A stretch of 64,000 bases of DNA. It comes from Gracilimonas halophila. Its GTDB lineage: Bacteria; Bacteroidota; Rhodothermia; Balneolales; Balneolaceae. The notes below the pieces were generated by a model. That model saw only the letters and a program-made list of their open reading frames with translations, was not told where the DNA came from and made no database searches. Positions 11,001-19,157 of this stretch are shown one piece after another (positions within the stretch are counted from its first letter, which is position 1; each line of letters starts with the position of its first letter). The stretch covers positions 124,001 through 188,000 of the forward strand of contig NZ_JBHULI010000025.1 in assembly GCF_042684365.1 (NCBI RefSeq), written 5' to 3'. Position numbers and translations under genes: made by a program.

Positions 11001-11247
11001 GCTCCCAGGTTGTTCCGGCATTGGTTGTTTTCCAGACATTTCCGGATCCAACGGCCACATACCAGATATTTTCATTATCGGGATGAATATCAATATCGGC
11101 TATTCGGCCGCCATTAAATGCAGGACCGATATTACGCAGTTCCAGGGCGTTGTAGTTGACTTCTGAAACGGATGTCTGCCCGAAAACAGCAACCGGCATA
11201 CAAAGCACAAAGAAAAGTAAGACGAGTGGAAAATGTTTCAATTTCAT
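8017..11247 (-). CDS. Secreted BNR/VPS10-type beta-propeller protein (sortilin-like glycosyl hydrolase family)
   Basis: The 1076-aa protein has a signal peptide ending about residue 23 (VAVFGQ). It then has many BNR/Asp-box repeats of the form S-T-D-G-G-x-x-W (for example KSTDAGNSWTNM, KTTDGGENWTNV, KSTDGGENWEEL, KSTNRGQSWTNI) that build one or two propellers to about residue 720. A C-terminal region has an Ig-like segment (GIHRVNWELRH) and a helical tail. Such proteins are common in Bacteroidota and are labelled sialidase-like or VPS10-domain proteins, but an actual glycosidase activity is unproven. It stands alone, with a terminator downstream and a 217-bp gap upstream. A periplasmic or cell-surface location is expected. 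Confidence 0.85.
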   Translation of the reverse strand: MKLKHFPLVLLFFVLCMPVAVFGQTSVSEVNYNALELRNIGPAFNGGRIADIDIHPDNENIWYVAVGSGNVWKTTNAGTTWEPIFDNEGSYSIGSVTIDPNNPNIIWVGTGEDVGGRHVGFGDGIYKSTDAGNSWTNMGLENSEHLSNVIVHPENSDIVWVAAEGPLWSSGGERGLYKTTDGGENWTNVLSGNEWTGVTDILIDPRDPDVLYAATWQRHRTVAAYMGGGPGSGIHKSTDGGENWEELTRGLPSSNMGKIGLAISPQNPDIVYAAIELDRRTGGLYMSDDRGESWKKMSDAVSGGTGPHYYQELYASPHNFGQIILVSNYTLISDDHGANFRTINNNNKHVDDHAIAFKESDPDYIMIGTDGGLYESFDFMDSWRFFGNMPIMQYYKVSVDNAKPFYYVYGGTQDNGSNGGPSRTTDDEGIRNRDFFKTLGADGHDSATEPGNPNIVYGEFQQGALHRVDRITGESVFIQPQAGEGEEHERFNWDAPIEVSPHNPTRIYFASYRVWRTDDRGDSWTPISGDLTRDQERITLPIMGKQKSWDNPWDISAMSNYNTITSLAESPLQEGLIYAGTDDGLLQVTEDGGDNWRRIELGDIRGIPETAFVNDIKADLFDANTVYVVMDNHKYGDFTPYIIKSTNRGQSWTNISSSLPERHVVWRIVQDHVDEDLLFAATEFGIFFTVDGGNKWVQLKGGAPTISFRDITIQREQEDLVGASFGRGFFILDDYTPLREINSETLAKDGVLFPTRDALWYMPTGKVDSQGDTDYVADNPPFGAVFTYYLKEDHLSKEAQRQQRERQLDDNEDVPFPGWDALDEEIAAEDPFVQITIKDENGTVINRVKGPAKKGIHRVNWELRHASKNMITLESAGSGGWFSDAFPVIPGTYTASMAIVDNGETRELSEPISFDVVPLFDGALERKPNELRQEFMHNLIAFQQDLTATSNELAEQMDRIEAMRTALSRAESEDPALRERLHNARMKLLEFDKAMSGSEAKGQVGEKNPPTPSQRMYVGFRTLSTTYGPTQTHIETVEAGKNELEAIKQNIDAFIGSEMPQLQRALEAIGAPPIEN

Positions 11248-11464
11248 AATAGTCAGTTTTAATTATGGGTAAGAACGAAAAACCTCGGATTGATGAGTAG
11301 TCCGACTTATACTACAAAATTTTTTTGAACCTCAATAATTTCCGGGTATTAATATTAGCTTGAGTGCCTTTTGGGGCAGATATGGTGTCTGTTTCCCCTA
11401 ATGTACCAGAAACAACCGGGCGCAATTTCCAATTTGGAAGAAGTGGATAAGGTTAGGGATTGAA

Positions 11465-11788
11465 TTAACTGAGAAGAGCGAATGCAACAGTAATTGTAAA
11501 AATAATGACCATCATGAGAACCAATCCCAGACATCCGCTTTTTTCGGATCCAATAACCGGCTGACCGGCTTTATGCAGATCAAATACAATACCATTCATT
11601 CCAAAGCCAAATTGAACGGTGCAGTTCACTTCCTGCCCTTCCTCATTAATGGTAAACACATGTTCGGCTCCCAGCATGGAGTATTTTGAGGAAACGGTTT
11701 CCCCGTTAACTTTTACCGTTTCCTTTCCAAGCAGTGAGTTATAGAGCTCAATTTTATTAGTACCTAAATGAATAGTAGTGTATTTCAT
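11465..11788 (-). CDS. Small protein with one C-terminal membrane helix, unknown function
   Basis: The 107-aa protein has a predicted beta-rich soluble part (about residues 1-75, with NGETVSSKYSMLGAEHVF) followed by a single hydrophobic helix at the very C-terminus (GCLGLVLMMVIIFTITVAFALL). It has no signal peptide, so it should be tail-anchored with the soluble part in the cytoplasm. No catalytic motif can be seen and I do not recognise a family. It lies alone between the BNR gene and the UPF0173 hydrolase, on the same strand as both but separated by gaps of more than 200 bp. Confidence 0.7.
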   Translation of the reverse strand: MKYTTIHLGTNKIELYNSLLGKETVKVNGETVSSKYSMLGAEHVFTINEEGQEVNCTVQFGFGMNGIVFDLHKAGQPVIGSEKSGCLGLVLMMVIIFTITVAFALLS

Positions 11789-11943
11789 TTCGATGTTTTG
11801 GTTTGAGTGAAGCCTAGATTAAGACCAATAGGTTAAAGGATTTTGAGTTAATGAACGGGTATAATTATAAAATTAGCAACTCCTGTTTTTAAAAATTCTA
11901 CGTGCTAACGGTAACGATATACATTTGTAATTTTTCTTCAGTT

Positions 11944-11988
11944 GGACCGGGAGGTCCTGTCCGGCATTCCCAACCGGGTGGTTGGGAA
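11944..11988. repeat. REP-like palindromic repeat in a 320-bp gap
   Basis: The gap 11789-12108 holds two adjacent hairpins. GGACC/GGTCC (11944-11957) has a 4-nt loop, and TTCCCAACC/GGTTGGGAA (11967-11988) is a perfect 9-bp stem with a 4-nt loop. A GA/GGT-rich run follows. The second palindrome is of the GTTGGGAAC type often dispersed between genes and mobilised by REP-associated transposases; that link is inference, since no transposase is in the window. The rest of the gap is AT-rich, except for the terminator at 12050-12087. Confidence 0.5.
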
Positions 11989-12049
11989 CGAGGTTAGGGG
12001 GTGAGGTTAAGGATTTCAGGTCCTTGGACGCATTATAGCATGAGCCAAA

Positions 12050-12087
12050 TAAAAAAGCCACAAACCCTATTTCAGATCTGTGGCTTT
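12050..12087 (-). terminator. Rho-independent terminator of the UPF0173 hydrolase gene
   Basis: AAAGCCACA (12054-12062) pairs with TGTGGCTTT (12079-12087). On the minus strand the stem is followed by a T run (AAAAAA at 12051-12056 on the plus strand). It lies 20 bp past the stop of the minus-strand gene. Confidence 0.75.
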
Positions 12088-12108
12088 GGGAGGGAGATAT
12101 ATTTGATC

Positions 12109-12813
12109 TCATTCCATAAAATTTGCTCCTTTTTCAGGAATGATGACTTTGGTGTCAGAAATATCTTCAAGAATTTCTTTGAATTCATTCGGGTCACTGT
12201 CTATGGGTGGCCATGTTCCGTAATGACATGGAACGGCAATTTCGCAGCCTATCATATCCACAGCATAAGCAGCTTCCTCCGGCCCCATTGTGAAATGATC
12301 TCCGGTTGGGGCAAGTACCACATGGGGTGCGTACAGTTCTCCGTATAATTCGAGATCAGCGAATATATTAGTGTCACCCATATGGTATACACAAATATCA
12401 TCTTCAAATGAGATAACGAGTCCGCCGGGATCGCCCGCATATTTTCCTTTATAGGATGAACTGTGGTTGGCAGAAACGAGGGTAACAGAAAAATCATCAA
12501 AGTGAACGGTTCCGCCTTTATTAAATCCGACGGCTTGATCTTCCGGCAAGCCTTCTTCTTGCAGCAAACCTACAAGCTCTAAAATTCCAACAACTTTAGC
12601 CCCGGTCTTTTTTGCGATCTCCACCGTATCGCCCACGTGATCTTCATGTCCGTGCGTGAGCAGGATATAATCGGCTTTATCAACTTCTTTAAGCTCATCG
12701 GGGGTAGCGGGATTATCCTTCAGAAAAGGGTCTATATAGATTATTTTTCCGCTTTGGCTTTCCAGCTTAAAAGCTGAGTGACCTAACCAATGTGCTTTGA
12801 TCTGTGTATTCAT
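12109..12813 (-). CDS. UPF0173-type metal-dependent hydrolase (metallo-beta-lactamase fold)
   Basis: The 234-aa protein has the metallo-beta-lactamase metal motif LLTHGHEDHVGD, with His54, His56, Asp58 and His59. Further ligands are likely in SANHSSS, HMGDTN and PCHYGTWP. The whole length and order match the UPF0173 family (YtkL-like), whose physiological substrate is unknown. No signal peptide is present, so it is cytosolic. The start ATG has a clear AAGGAG site 4-5 bases upstream, one of the better ribosome-binding sites of the window. It is divergent from the ytxJ-like gene across a 179-bp gap, and a terminator follows. Confidence 0.9.
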   Translation of the reverse strand: MNTQIKAHWLGHSAFKLESQSGKIIYIDPFLKDNPATPDELKEVDKADYILLTHGHEDHVGDTVEIAKKTGAKVVGILELVGLLQEEGLPEDQAVGFNKGGTVHFDDFSVTLVSANHSSSYKGKYAGDPGGLVISFEDDICVYHMGDTNIFADLELYGELYAPHVVLAPTGDHFTMGPEEAAYAVDMIGCEIAVPCHYGTWPPIDSDPNEFKEILEDISDTKVIIPEKGANFME

Positions 12814-12992
12814 GAATCTCCTTACATTTATTTCTTTAAATCATTAACTCTATCTATTTAGGTATAATGGATTATAATTAAAAATGGTTTAATTTTTTAT
12901 GATCAGTTAGAAGTTAGATATTAAGCAAGTATTTTTTCTATGATGCTATCTTTCTAAAAGACCAATTAATTATCTATGAACAGGAATACTCT

Positions 12993-13385
12993 ATGAGTTT
13001 ATTTGAAAAAATTGGCGATATATTTAATTCTGAAAGTGAGAGCAAAGCTGATTTTGGTTGGGCTTCGATGCATGTTGAGGATGAGCTCAGTGACATGTTG
13101 AAAGCCTCCAACACTAAACCACAAGTGATCTACAAGCACAGTAACCGGTGTGCCACCAGCTTTTTTGCTTTGAAAAACATACAAAGGCTTTCAGAAGAGG
13201 AAAGGAGGAAGGCCGATTTCTATATGGTTGATGTGATCGGCCAGCGTGCATTATCTTCTCAGATCTCAGAAATGCTGGGAGTTCGTCATGAATCTCCTCA
13301 ACTTATTATTTTAAAAGATGGTGAAGTATGTTGGCATGGATCTCATCATAATGTAGGGGCCGAGGCAATAGAAGTAAATATATAG
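12993..13385 (+). CDS. ytxJ: YtxJ-like bacillithiol-system redox protein
   Basis: The 130-aa protein has a thioredoxin-like fold with the motif YKHSNRCATS; Cys53 is the single candidate redox cysteine. The motif PQLIILKDGEVCWHGSHH follows, with the cis-proline and the strand typical of the YtxJ family. YtxJ proteins are monothiol proteins proposed to act with bacillithiol in debacillithiolation (family knowledge; no mechanism can be read here). Its presence suggests that the organism uses bacillithiol, as many Bacteroidota do. It is monocistronic, with 112 bp to the kinase gene downstream. Confidence 0.8.
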   Translation: MSLFEKIGDIFNSESESKADFGWASMHVEDELSDMLKASNTKPQVIYKHSNRCATSFFALKNIQRLSEEERRKADFYMVDVIGQRALSSQISEMLGVRHESPQLIILKDGEVCWHGSHHNVGAEAIEVNI

Positions 13386-13497
13386 GCTCTGTGTGTTTGA
13401 CATCTGATAATTGTATATTTTTGCCAGCAAGTTTTCAAAGCAAAGATAACTGCTTTAGTCCCAGTTAATTAAATGATGAAAACATATCGGAGAATGA

Positions 13498-14418
13498 ATG
13501 GAGGTTAAAGATCAGAAAGGGCAGACAGCCAATGTTTATCAGCCCCTTACAATGGATTATCTCCTTGGCAAATTTGGGATCAGAGATCTAAAATTTATTA
13601 CTCTTTTTAGTATCTGGGTTGGACTGATAGGGCTAAGTATCTCTTCCGTTTTTATTGTGGAGCATTTTTTTGGGTTTTCTGATATCCTGAATCAGGATAA
13701 GATCGGACAGGTTTTTTTGATCCAGATCCCCATGCTTATTGGGATGATGTTGGTATTCTGGCTTGGTTTTGAATGGGGATTTATCCCGGTTTTTGTATCG
13801 ACTTTCGTGCTCGCATTTACGGCTTCGATGACTTGGTATTGGTCGCTTTTGTACTCCATGTCATTCACTCTTGGCTTATCAGTCTATGCACTATGTTACT
13901 ATTGTGTGTCGTTTGATCTGAGCCTTAGGAATATCAAGAGTTTCACGTTTTACATTGTAGTATCACTTTTTGCAGCCTTGGCATGTTCTCTTGGAGCTTT
14001 TATTTGGAGCCGGTTTTATAATCTGCCGCTTTTTGAAACATTGGTAATTTGGAAGAGTTGGTGGGTGAGTTTGTTCTTACAATCCTTTTTGATCGGCGGA
14101 CCGTTGCTCTACTTTTTAACACCTGCTGTTTATCGCTTAAGGAAAAAGCAGTTTGATATTCCTCCTAAGAATGAAGTTTCCCTGACCTGGATCTATTCCG
14201 CAATAACCACGGTAGTTTTAGTACTGGTGATGTTTATCATTTCAGCAAAGCTATTAGGCTCTCAGTCAATAGAGCAAGAACTTGCAGGCTCAGGAGTTAC
14301 TTCAGATGCTATTGCCAGCATGACGAGTGTAAATGAGTCTTTTGAGATCGTGACCTGGATCTCGATCACTTTGGTATTCTTCATTGGGGTGGGAAGCATA
14401 TATCTGGTGGGAAGCTAG
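13498..14418 (+). CDS. MASE1-like membrane sensor domain, 5' part of a kinase gene split by an amber codon
   Basis: The 306-aa product has about eight hydrophobic helices between residues 35 and 305. The pattern (FWLGFEWGFIPVF, later SWWVSLFLQSFLIGGPLLYFLTP) resembles MASE1-type integral membrane sensor domains. Translation ends at TAG (14416-14418), directly after the last helix. The same frame continues without a break into a coiled-coil linker and a complete HisKA_2/HATPase kinase to 15102. As written, this gives a membrane sensor with no output domain. It is either a nonsense mutation, a sequence error, or a programmed readthrough site; the first two are more likely. The ligand is unknown. 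Confidence 0.75.
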   Translation: MEVKDQKGQTANVYQPLTMDYLLGKFGIRDLKFITLFSIWVGLIGLSISSVFIVEHFFGFSDILNQDKIGQVFLIQIPMLIGMMLVFWLGFEWGFIPVFVSTFVLAFTASMTWYWSLLYSMSFTLGLSVYALCYYCVSFDLSLRNIKSFTFYIVVSLFAALACSLGAFIWSRFYNLPLFETLVIWKSWWVSLFLQSFLIGGPLLYFLTPAVYRLRKKQFDIPPKNEVSLTWIYSAITTVVLVLVMFIISAKLLGSQSIEQELAGSGVTSDAIASMTSVNESFEIVTWISITLVFFIGVGSIYLVGS

Positions 14419-14460
14419 AATAAATCCCTGCAGAAGGAAGTTGATGATCAGACTCATGAA

Positions 14461-15102
14461 TTGCGAGAAAAAGAATTGAAATTAAGTTCTGCTTTGAATG
14501 AAAGAAATCAATTGTTGAATGAGATCCATGACCGGGTTCGTACAAACCTGACGATGGTACTTGCAGTATTGGAACTTCAGCTTAAAAGTGATTCAAATAA
14601 GACAAATGAGCAGATCTTAAGGGATTCACATTCACTGATCCGTTCCCTTACTATTGTGCATGAGTCTATGTCTCAAACTAAGCGAGCCAATCATGTAGAC
14701 CTTAAAAATTATGCGATCAAATTAAGTAACAGAATTGAACAATCACTTCGTAAGGAACAAAAGAATATTACACTAAAAGTTCATGCAGATGATGGCATCG
14801 ATCTGGATATGGATCGGGCGATACCTTTTGCAATGATCACTAATGAATTGGTGATGAACGCCTGTATACATGGTTTTAAGAAAGGGGATAAGGGGCATGT
14901 AGTTATTGAAATTTTTAAAAGTGAGGACAAGCTATTCTTGAAAGTAACTGATAGCGGTATTGGCTTGCCGTCTAATTTTGAGCAAAAAACAGCTAAGGGA
15001 ATTGGAATGCGTATAATCAGAGCCTTTGCTAAACAGCTTAATGCCACATTAGATTATTCCTCTGATGAGGCCACCTCATTTAAGCTTCAATTATCGTTGT
15101 AA
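14461..15102 (+). pseudogene. Histidine kinase catalytic part, 3' half of the amber-split gene
   Basis: Codons from 14419 (NKSLQKEVDDQTHELREKE) are in frame with the sensor part upstream; a TTG at 14461 is the first possible restart but has no evident ribosome-binding site. The product would have the HisKA_2 phosphoacceptor box LLNEIHDRVRTNL (His at codon 344 of the joined frame, base 14527). It also has an N box (NELVMNACIHGF), a G1 box (VTDSGIGLP) and a G2 box (KGIGMRII), so all ATP-binding motifs look intact. The conserved coding sense after the stop suggests that the interruption is recent or not real. The joined protein would have about 534 residues. No partner response regulator is adjacent. 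Confidence 0.7.
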
Positions 15103-15128
15103 GGAGAAAGCATACACAAATTGGTGAA

Positions 15129-15374
15129 ATGAAAAGCTTTTTTATCTGGCTTATTGCAGTAATTATCGGTGGAATGTCAGGATTTGGTGTCAGTTACCTG
15201 ATAGGTTATAATATGTACTTAGCGGTAGGGTTAGGTATTATTTTTGGAAGTACAACCGGGGTCACCATCAACATCCATCGGGATCGAGATATCCAATTAC
15301 CGGATAATGAGCTTTCCAATGAAAAAGATCCCGGTGGAAAAAGTTCAGGAAAGGTCAGTCAAAAAGCTTCCTGA
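15129..15374 (+). CDS. Small two-helix membrane protein
   Basis: The 81-aa protein has two closely spaced hydrophobic helices (about residues 4-22 and 27-47) rich in Gly, joined by SYLIGYNMY, and a charged cytoplasmic tail rich in Asp, Lys and Ser. It starts 26 bp after the kinase fragment and may share its transcript. Its last 20 bp overlap the 3' end of mtnA on the other strand. I do not recognise a family. It looks like a real gene because the helices are well formed, but the C-terminal tail is low in complexity. Confidence 0.6.
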   Translation: MKSFFIWLIAVIIGGMSGFGVSYLIGYNMYLAVGLGIIFGSTTGVTINIHRDRDIQLPDNELSNEKDPGGKSSGKVSQKAS

Positions 15375-16398
15375 TGTTCTTTTTAAAGTCAGGCTTCACA
15401 ATTCCTTTTTCTGTAATAAAACCAGTTATATATTTATTTGGGGTAATATCGAAAGCAGGATTATAAGCATCCGTTTTCTTTGGTGTGATAGGCGATTTGC
15501 TGATATGCGTAACTTCTTCAGGTTCTCTTTCTTCAATTTCGATCTCCTCACCCGTTTCAGATTCAAGATCGAAAGTGGAAAGTGGCAGGGCAACATAAAA
15601 GGGGATCTCATTTTCTTTTGCCAATACAGCAAGCGAATAGGTTCCGATCTTATTGGCGGTATCTCCATTGGCAGTAACCCGATCTGCACCTACTACCACC
15701 ATGTCAACTTTACCCGCATTCATAAGTGAACCGGCCATTGAATCTGTGATAAGGTGAAAGGGGATCTCGGCTTTTTGTAATTCCCAGGTTGTCAGTCGTG
15801 CTCCCTGTAAAAGTGGTCTGGTTTCATCAACCCAAACGTGAATATCTTTTTCTTGATCGTGGGCGTGCAGTATCACTGAAAAAGCCGTTCCATAAGCTCC
15901 GGTAGCCAAGGCTCCGGTGTTACAATGGGTGAGAATATTCCAGTTCTTTTTTACTAATTCAGAGCCGTTCTCACCTATTTTTTTACATACACGTTTATCT
16001 TCATCATGGATGGTTTTTGCCGTTTTCAGGATGATCTCCTTGATCTCGTCAAGCTCTTTATCCTTATTGGCATAAACGGTTTGATTGATCCGTTCCAGTG
16101 CCCAACTGAGGTTGGCAGCCGTTGGCCGTGATGATTTCAGATATTCGATCCATCTGTTCAGTTCCACATTGAAACTGGTAAAATTCTTGGAATCGAGTTC
16201 CCGGACCCCAAGATATAGACCGTAGGCCCCCGCAATGCCGATGGCAGGGGCACCACGTACTTTCAGCTTTTTTATGGCATCCCAAACCTGACCAATGGTA
16301 TTAACATCAGAATAGATCTCTCTAAGCGGTAACTGAGTTTGGTCTAAAATTGACAGATGATCTTCTTCCCATGTAATTGATTGGTAAGATTGCTTCAT
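15355..16398 (-). CDS. mtnA: S-methyl-5-thioribose-1-phosphate isomerase
   Basis: The 347-aa enzyme isomerises 5-methylthioribose-1-phosphate to the ribulose form in the methionine salvage pathway. It shows the family signatures RGAPAIGIAGAYG, the catalytic cysteine in THCNTGALATG (Cys159) and the catalytic aspartate in VGADRVTANGD (Asp239). The C-terminal signature PFYVALPLSTFD is also present. Its length is normal. It is the last gene of a minus-strand run, 62 bp after ggt. No other mtn gene is in the window. An eIF2B-like or ribose-1,5-bisphosphate isomerase role is possible in the superfamily, but the motif set favours MtnA. Confidence 0.93.
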   Translation of the reverse strand: MKQSYQSITWEEDHLSILDQTQLPLREIYSDVNTIGQVWDAIKKLKVRGAPAIGIAGAYGLYLGVRELDSKNFTSFNVELNRWIEYLKSSRPTAANLSWALERINQTVYANKDKELDEIKEIILKTAKTIHDEDKRVCKKIGENGSELVKKNWNILTHCNTGALATGAYGTAFSVILHAHDQEKDIHVWVDETRPLLQGARLTTWELQKAEIPFHLITDSMAGSLMNAGKVDMVVVGADRVTANGDTANKIGTYSLAVLAKENEIPFYVALPLSTFDLESETGEEIEIEEREPEEVTHISKSPITPKKTDAYNPAFDITPNKYITGFITEKGIVKPDFKKNIRKLFD

Positions 16399-16460
16399 TT
16401 ATATAAGAGTTTTATTAACTGAAAAATTTTAGAAGACTGGTTGAACGTGTGCTTATGTAA

Positions 16461-18155
16461 CTAGTAACCCGAGGCATGGCCATCACCTCTTGGATCGACT
16501 CCGCTGTTAAGGTCCCCGTTCTGATCAACATAAATGTTATGAGCTCTACCTATCCCGGGCATTGGGAATAATCTGTGTCCCCTTTCTTCTAAGGCTTGTT
16601 GTGTGTCAGGGCTCAGTCCAAAATCATCAAAAAATATCATATCAGGAAGCCATTGATGGTGAAAACGGGGTTGCGCTGTTGCCTGTTGCGATCTCATCCC
16701 AAATACTGCTTTATTTAGGAAACTTTGAAGAGTAGCTGTAATAATTCTTGGACCACCGGCTGCACCTAATACCATATCAACTTTTCCATCCCTGGTAACA
16801 ATAGTGGGAGACATGCTGCTCAGCATCCGTTTACCCGGTTCAATAGCATTTGCTTCTGCACCGATCAGGCCGTAGGCATTGGGTTCCCCGGGCTGGGCAG
16901 AAAAATCATCCATCTCATTATTCAAAAGAAACCCTGCTCCGCTAACAGAAACGTGACTTCCAAATGATCCGTTGAGGGTAGTGGTCACAGAAACAGCATT
17001 ACCGTCCTTATCAACTATTGAAAAGTGAGTGGTTTCAGATGATTCTAAAAAACCTGTAATTTCACCATGCTCCAAAGATTCGGATGTTGTGGCTTGATCG
17101 GCACTGAAAGAAGCCATTCGATCATTGTTGTATTCTTCACTTAAAAGCTCTTCCATAGGAATATCAATAAAGTCGGGGTCACCTAAATAATAAGAGCGAT
17201 CAGCAAAAGCCCGGCGCATGGCTTCGCTCACTACATGCACATATTCCGCTGAATTATGCCCCATTTCAGCTAATGGATAATCATCGATCATTTCAAGTAT
17301 CTGTGCGATGGCAACGCTACCACTGCTTGGTGGCGGCATGATGTGTAATTTGTATCCCAGGAAGTCTGCAACAATGGGTTCTCTCCAAACGCTCTCATAG
17401 TTTCTGAGGTCTCGATAGCTTATCAATCCGCGATAGCGACTCATTTCATTAACGATCGCATCAGCAACCGGGCCTGAGTAAAAACCTTCTCTTCCAAAAC
17501 GGGCTATACGCTCAAGAGTTTGGGCCAGGTCTTCCTGTACAAAAAGGTCACCTTCCTCGAATAAAGTTGAATCCCCGGTAGTGAAGTATCTTGCTGAAGC
17601 CTGATATTTCTTGAATGTATCCTTATGATTATTCAAGTCCTGAGCCTGAGTATAGGAAAGAGTGTATCCCTCTCTGGCGAGCTTTATGGCCGGCTGGATG
17701 ACCATGTCTAACGGCATACGCCCGTAGCGTTCAATAGCTTTGACCATTCCATCTACCGTGCCCGGTACACCCACTGCTAAAATACCTTCCCAACTCAAGT
17801 CAGATTTAAACTCTCCGTTTCTAACATACATATTGCGGGTTGCTCGTTCGGGAGCTTTCTCTCTGAAATCCAGTGTATTGGTTTCACCATCTGCCAAATG
17901 GACGACCATGAATCCGCCACCCCCAATGTTTCCTGCTCGCGGCAATGTTACAGCCAAAGCAAATTGAACGGCTACTGCTGCATCAACAGCATTACCGCCT
18001 TGTTGAAGGATCTGTTTCCCAATTTCAGAGGCGTGGTAATCGGCTGAAACAACTATGCCATTTCCATAGGATTTTGAGGTAAGAACCTGAGCCGTTAAAG
18101 TTTGGGTTGTGAAAAGAAGCGTGAAAGCCAGTAATAGAATTCTTGTAAAAGCCAT
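16461..18155 (-). CDS. ggt: Gamma-glutamyltransferase / glutathione hydrolase
   Basis: The 564-aa precursor has a signal peptide ending near residue 22 (TLTAQ), so it is periplasmic. It carries the family block GNAVDAAVAVQFALAV near the N-terminus. The autocleavage site is ETTHFS, with Thr375 as the nucleophile of the small subunit. The motifs NGSFGSHV, NNEMDDFS and SSMSPTI (gamma-glutamyl binding) follow. It transfers or hydrolyses the gamma-glutamyl group of glutathione-type peptides. It lies between xerD (88 bp) and mtnA (62 bp) on the same strand. If the organism makes bacillithiol rather than glutathione, the substrate would be scavenged gamma-glutamyl compounds; this is inference. Confidence 0.95.
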   Translation of the reverse strand: MAFTRILLLAFTLLFTTQTLTAQVLTSKSYGNGIVVSADYHASEIGKQILQQGGNAVDAAVAVQFALAVTLPRAGNIGGGGFMVVHLADGETNTLDFREKAPERATRNMYVRNGEFKSDLSWEGILAVGVPGTVDGMVKAIERYGRMPLDMVIQPAIKLAREGYTLSYTQAQDLNNHKDTFKKYQASARYFTTGDSTLFEEGDLFVQEDLAQTLERIARFGREGFYSGPVADAIVNEMSRYRGLISYRDLRNYESVWREPIVADFLGYKLHIMPPPSSGSVAIAQILEMIDDYPLAEMGHNSAEYVHVVSEAMRRAFADRSYYLGDPDFIDIPMEELLSEEYNNDRMASFSADQATTSESLEHGEITGFLESSETTHFSIVDKDGNAVSVTTTLNGSFGSHVSVSGAGFLLNNEMDDFSAQPGEPNAYGLIGAEANAIEPGKRMLSSMSPTIVTRDGKVDMVLGAAGGPRIITATLQSFLNKAVFGMRSQQATAQPRFHHQWLPDMIFFDDFGLSPDTQQALEERGHRLFPMPGIGRAHNIYVDQNGDLNSGVDPRGDGHASGY

Positions 18156-18243
18156 GAATAAGATAAATTTAGTTGGTTCCTAAAATAGCAGAAGTAAAAG
18201 CTTATTGCTCAACGAAAATTTTTATGATTTATTAGCTGAAATA

Positions 18244-19155
18244 TCAGGCTCTTGGGTGAAACTCCTTATGCACCTGATGCAGGAATGACCGGTCGATATG
18301 GGTATAGATCTCAGTAGTTAAAATGGAGGAATGTCCAAGCATCTCCTGTACCGCACGAAGATCGGCACCACCTTCCAGCAAATGCGTAGCAAATGAGTGC
18401 CTGAATATATGAGGATAAACGTTTTTTTTGATATCAGCTTTTTCTGCAGCTTTCTGAACAATATTCCAGATACTCATTCTTGATAACGCACTTCCCCGCA
18501 TACTGAGAAAGACCTTGTTTTTAGCTTTGTGATCTTTTTCCGGGTTATAGAATTGAGGACGTACGTGTTCTGTGTAATGTGAAATAGAATCCTGGGCGAT
18601 CTCACCAACAGGTACCAGACGTTCCTTGTTTCCTTTACCGATCACTCGTATAAAGCCAATTTCAAAAATAAGACGATCTTGTTCTAGTCCTGTAAGTTCA
18701 CTTACACGCATTCCCGTTCCGTATAATGTTTCGAGGATAGCTTTGTCACGGATACCGTAAGGAGTGGTCAGGTCGGGAGTGGTCAGGATGGCTTCTATCT
18801 CATCTCTGTCTAAAACTTCGGGGAGCTTAGATGCTTTTTTGGGAAGTTCTACAAGCTCTGCCGGATTGGCCTTGGTGATGCCCTCCACAACGGCAAATTC
18901 ATGAAATCCCCTGATGCTTGAAATATTACGTGCCAGGGAGCTTGCAGAAAGTAATTCTTCATCTACCAAGAAATTTAAAAAATCTTCAATATGAGAAAGC
19001 GTAACACCTGCCAGGTCATTGATCTTCTTTTCTGTGGTGAGGAATAAAAAATATCGTTCAAGATCATTTTTATAAGAGACTACGGAGTTTTCACTCAGTC
19101 CTTTTTCAAGCTTTGCAAACTGCAGGTATATATCCAGTTCTTGCTTGAATGCCAC
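18244..19155 (-). CDS. xerD: Tyrosine recombinase XerD-like
   Basis: The 303-aa site-specific recombinase has an N-terminal SAM-like core-binding domain (to about 105) and a catalytic domain with a full active site: Arg150 (GTGMRVSEL), Lys174 (GKGNKER), His249 and Arg252 (HIFRHSF), His275 (LGHSS) and Tyr284 (EIYTHI). Length and motif spacing match the XerC/XerD pair that resolves chromosome dimers at dif. It starts 2 bp after pgpH, so translation is probably coupled. XerD is favoured over XerC from general resemblance, but the call is not firm. No integron or phage context is seen, so a mobile-element role is unlikely. Confidence 0.9.
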   Translation of the reverse strand: MAFKQELDIYLQFAKLEKGLSENSVVSYKNDLERYFLFLTTEKKINDLAGVTLSHIEDFLNFLVDEELLSASSLARNISSIRGFHEFAVVEGITKANPAELVELPKKASKLPEVLDRDEIEAILTTPDLTTPYGIRDKAILETLYGTGMRVSELTGLEQDRLIFEIGFIRVIGKGNKERLVPVGEIAQDSISHYTEHVRPQFYNPEKDHKAKNKVFLSMRGSALSRMSIWNIVQKAAEKADIKKNVYPHIFRHSFATHLLEGGADLRAVQEMLGHSSILTTEIYTHIDRSFLHQVHKEFHPRA

Positions 19156-19157
19156 AG

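Noticed and set aside
13396..13423. TTTG followed by TATTTTTG upstream of the MASE1 kinase gene
   Set aside because: The -7 box fits but the spacer is only 16 bp instead of about 19, so I do not call a promoter.
15244..15729. A 161-codon plus-strand open frame across the end of mtnA
   Set aside because: Most of it is antisense to the conserved catalytic half of mtnA; the in-phase 81-codon membrane protein at 15129 is the better reading.
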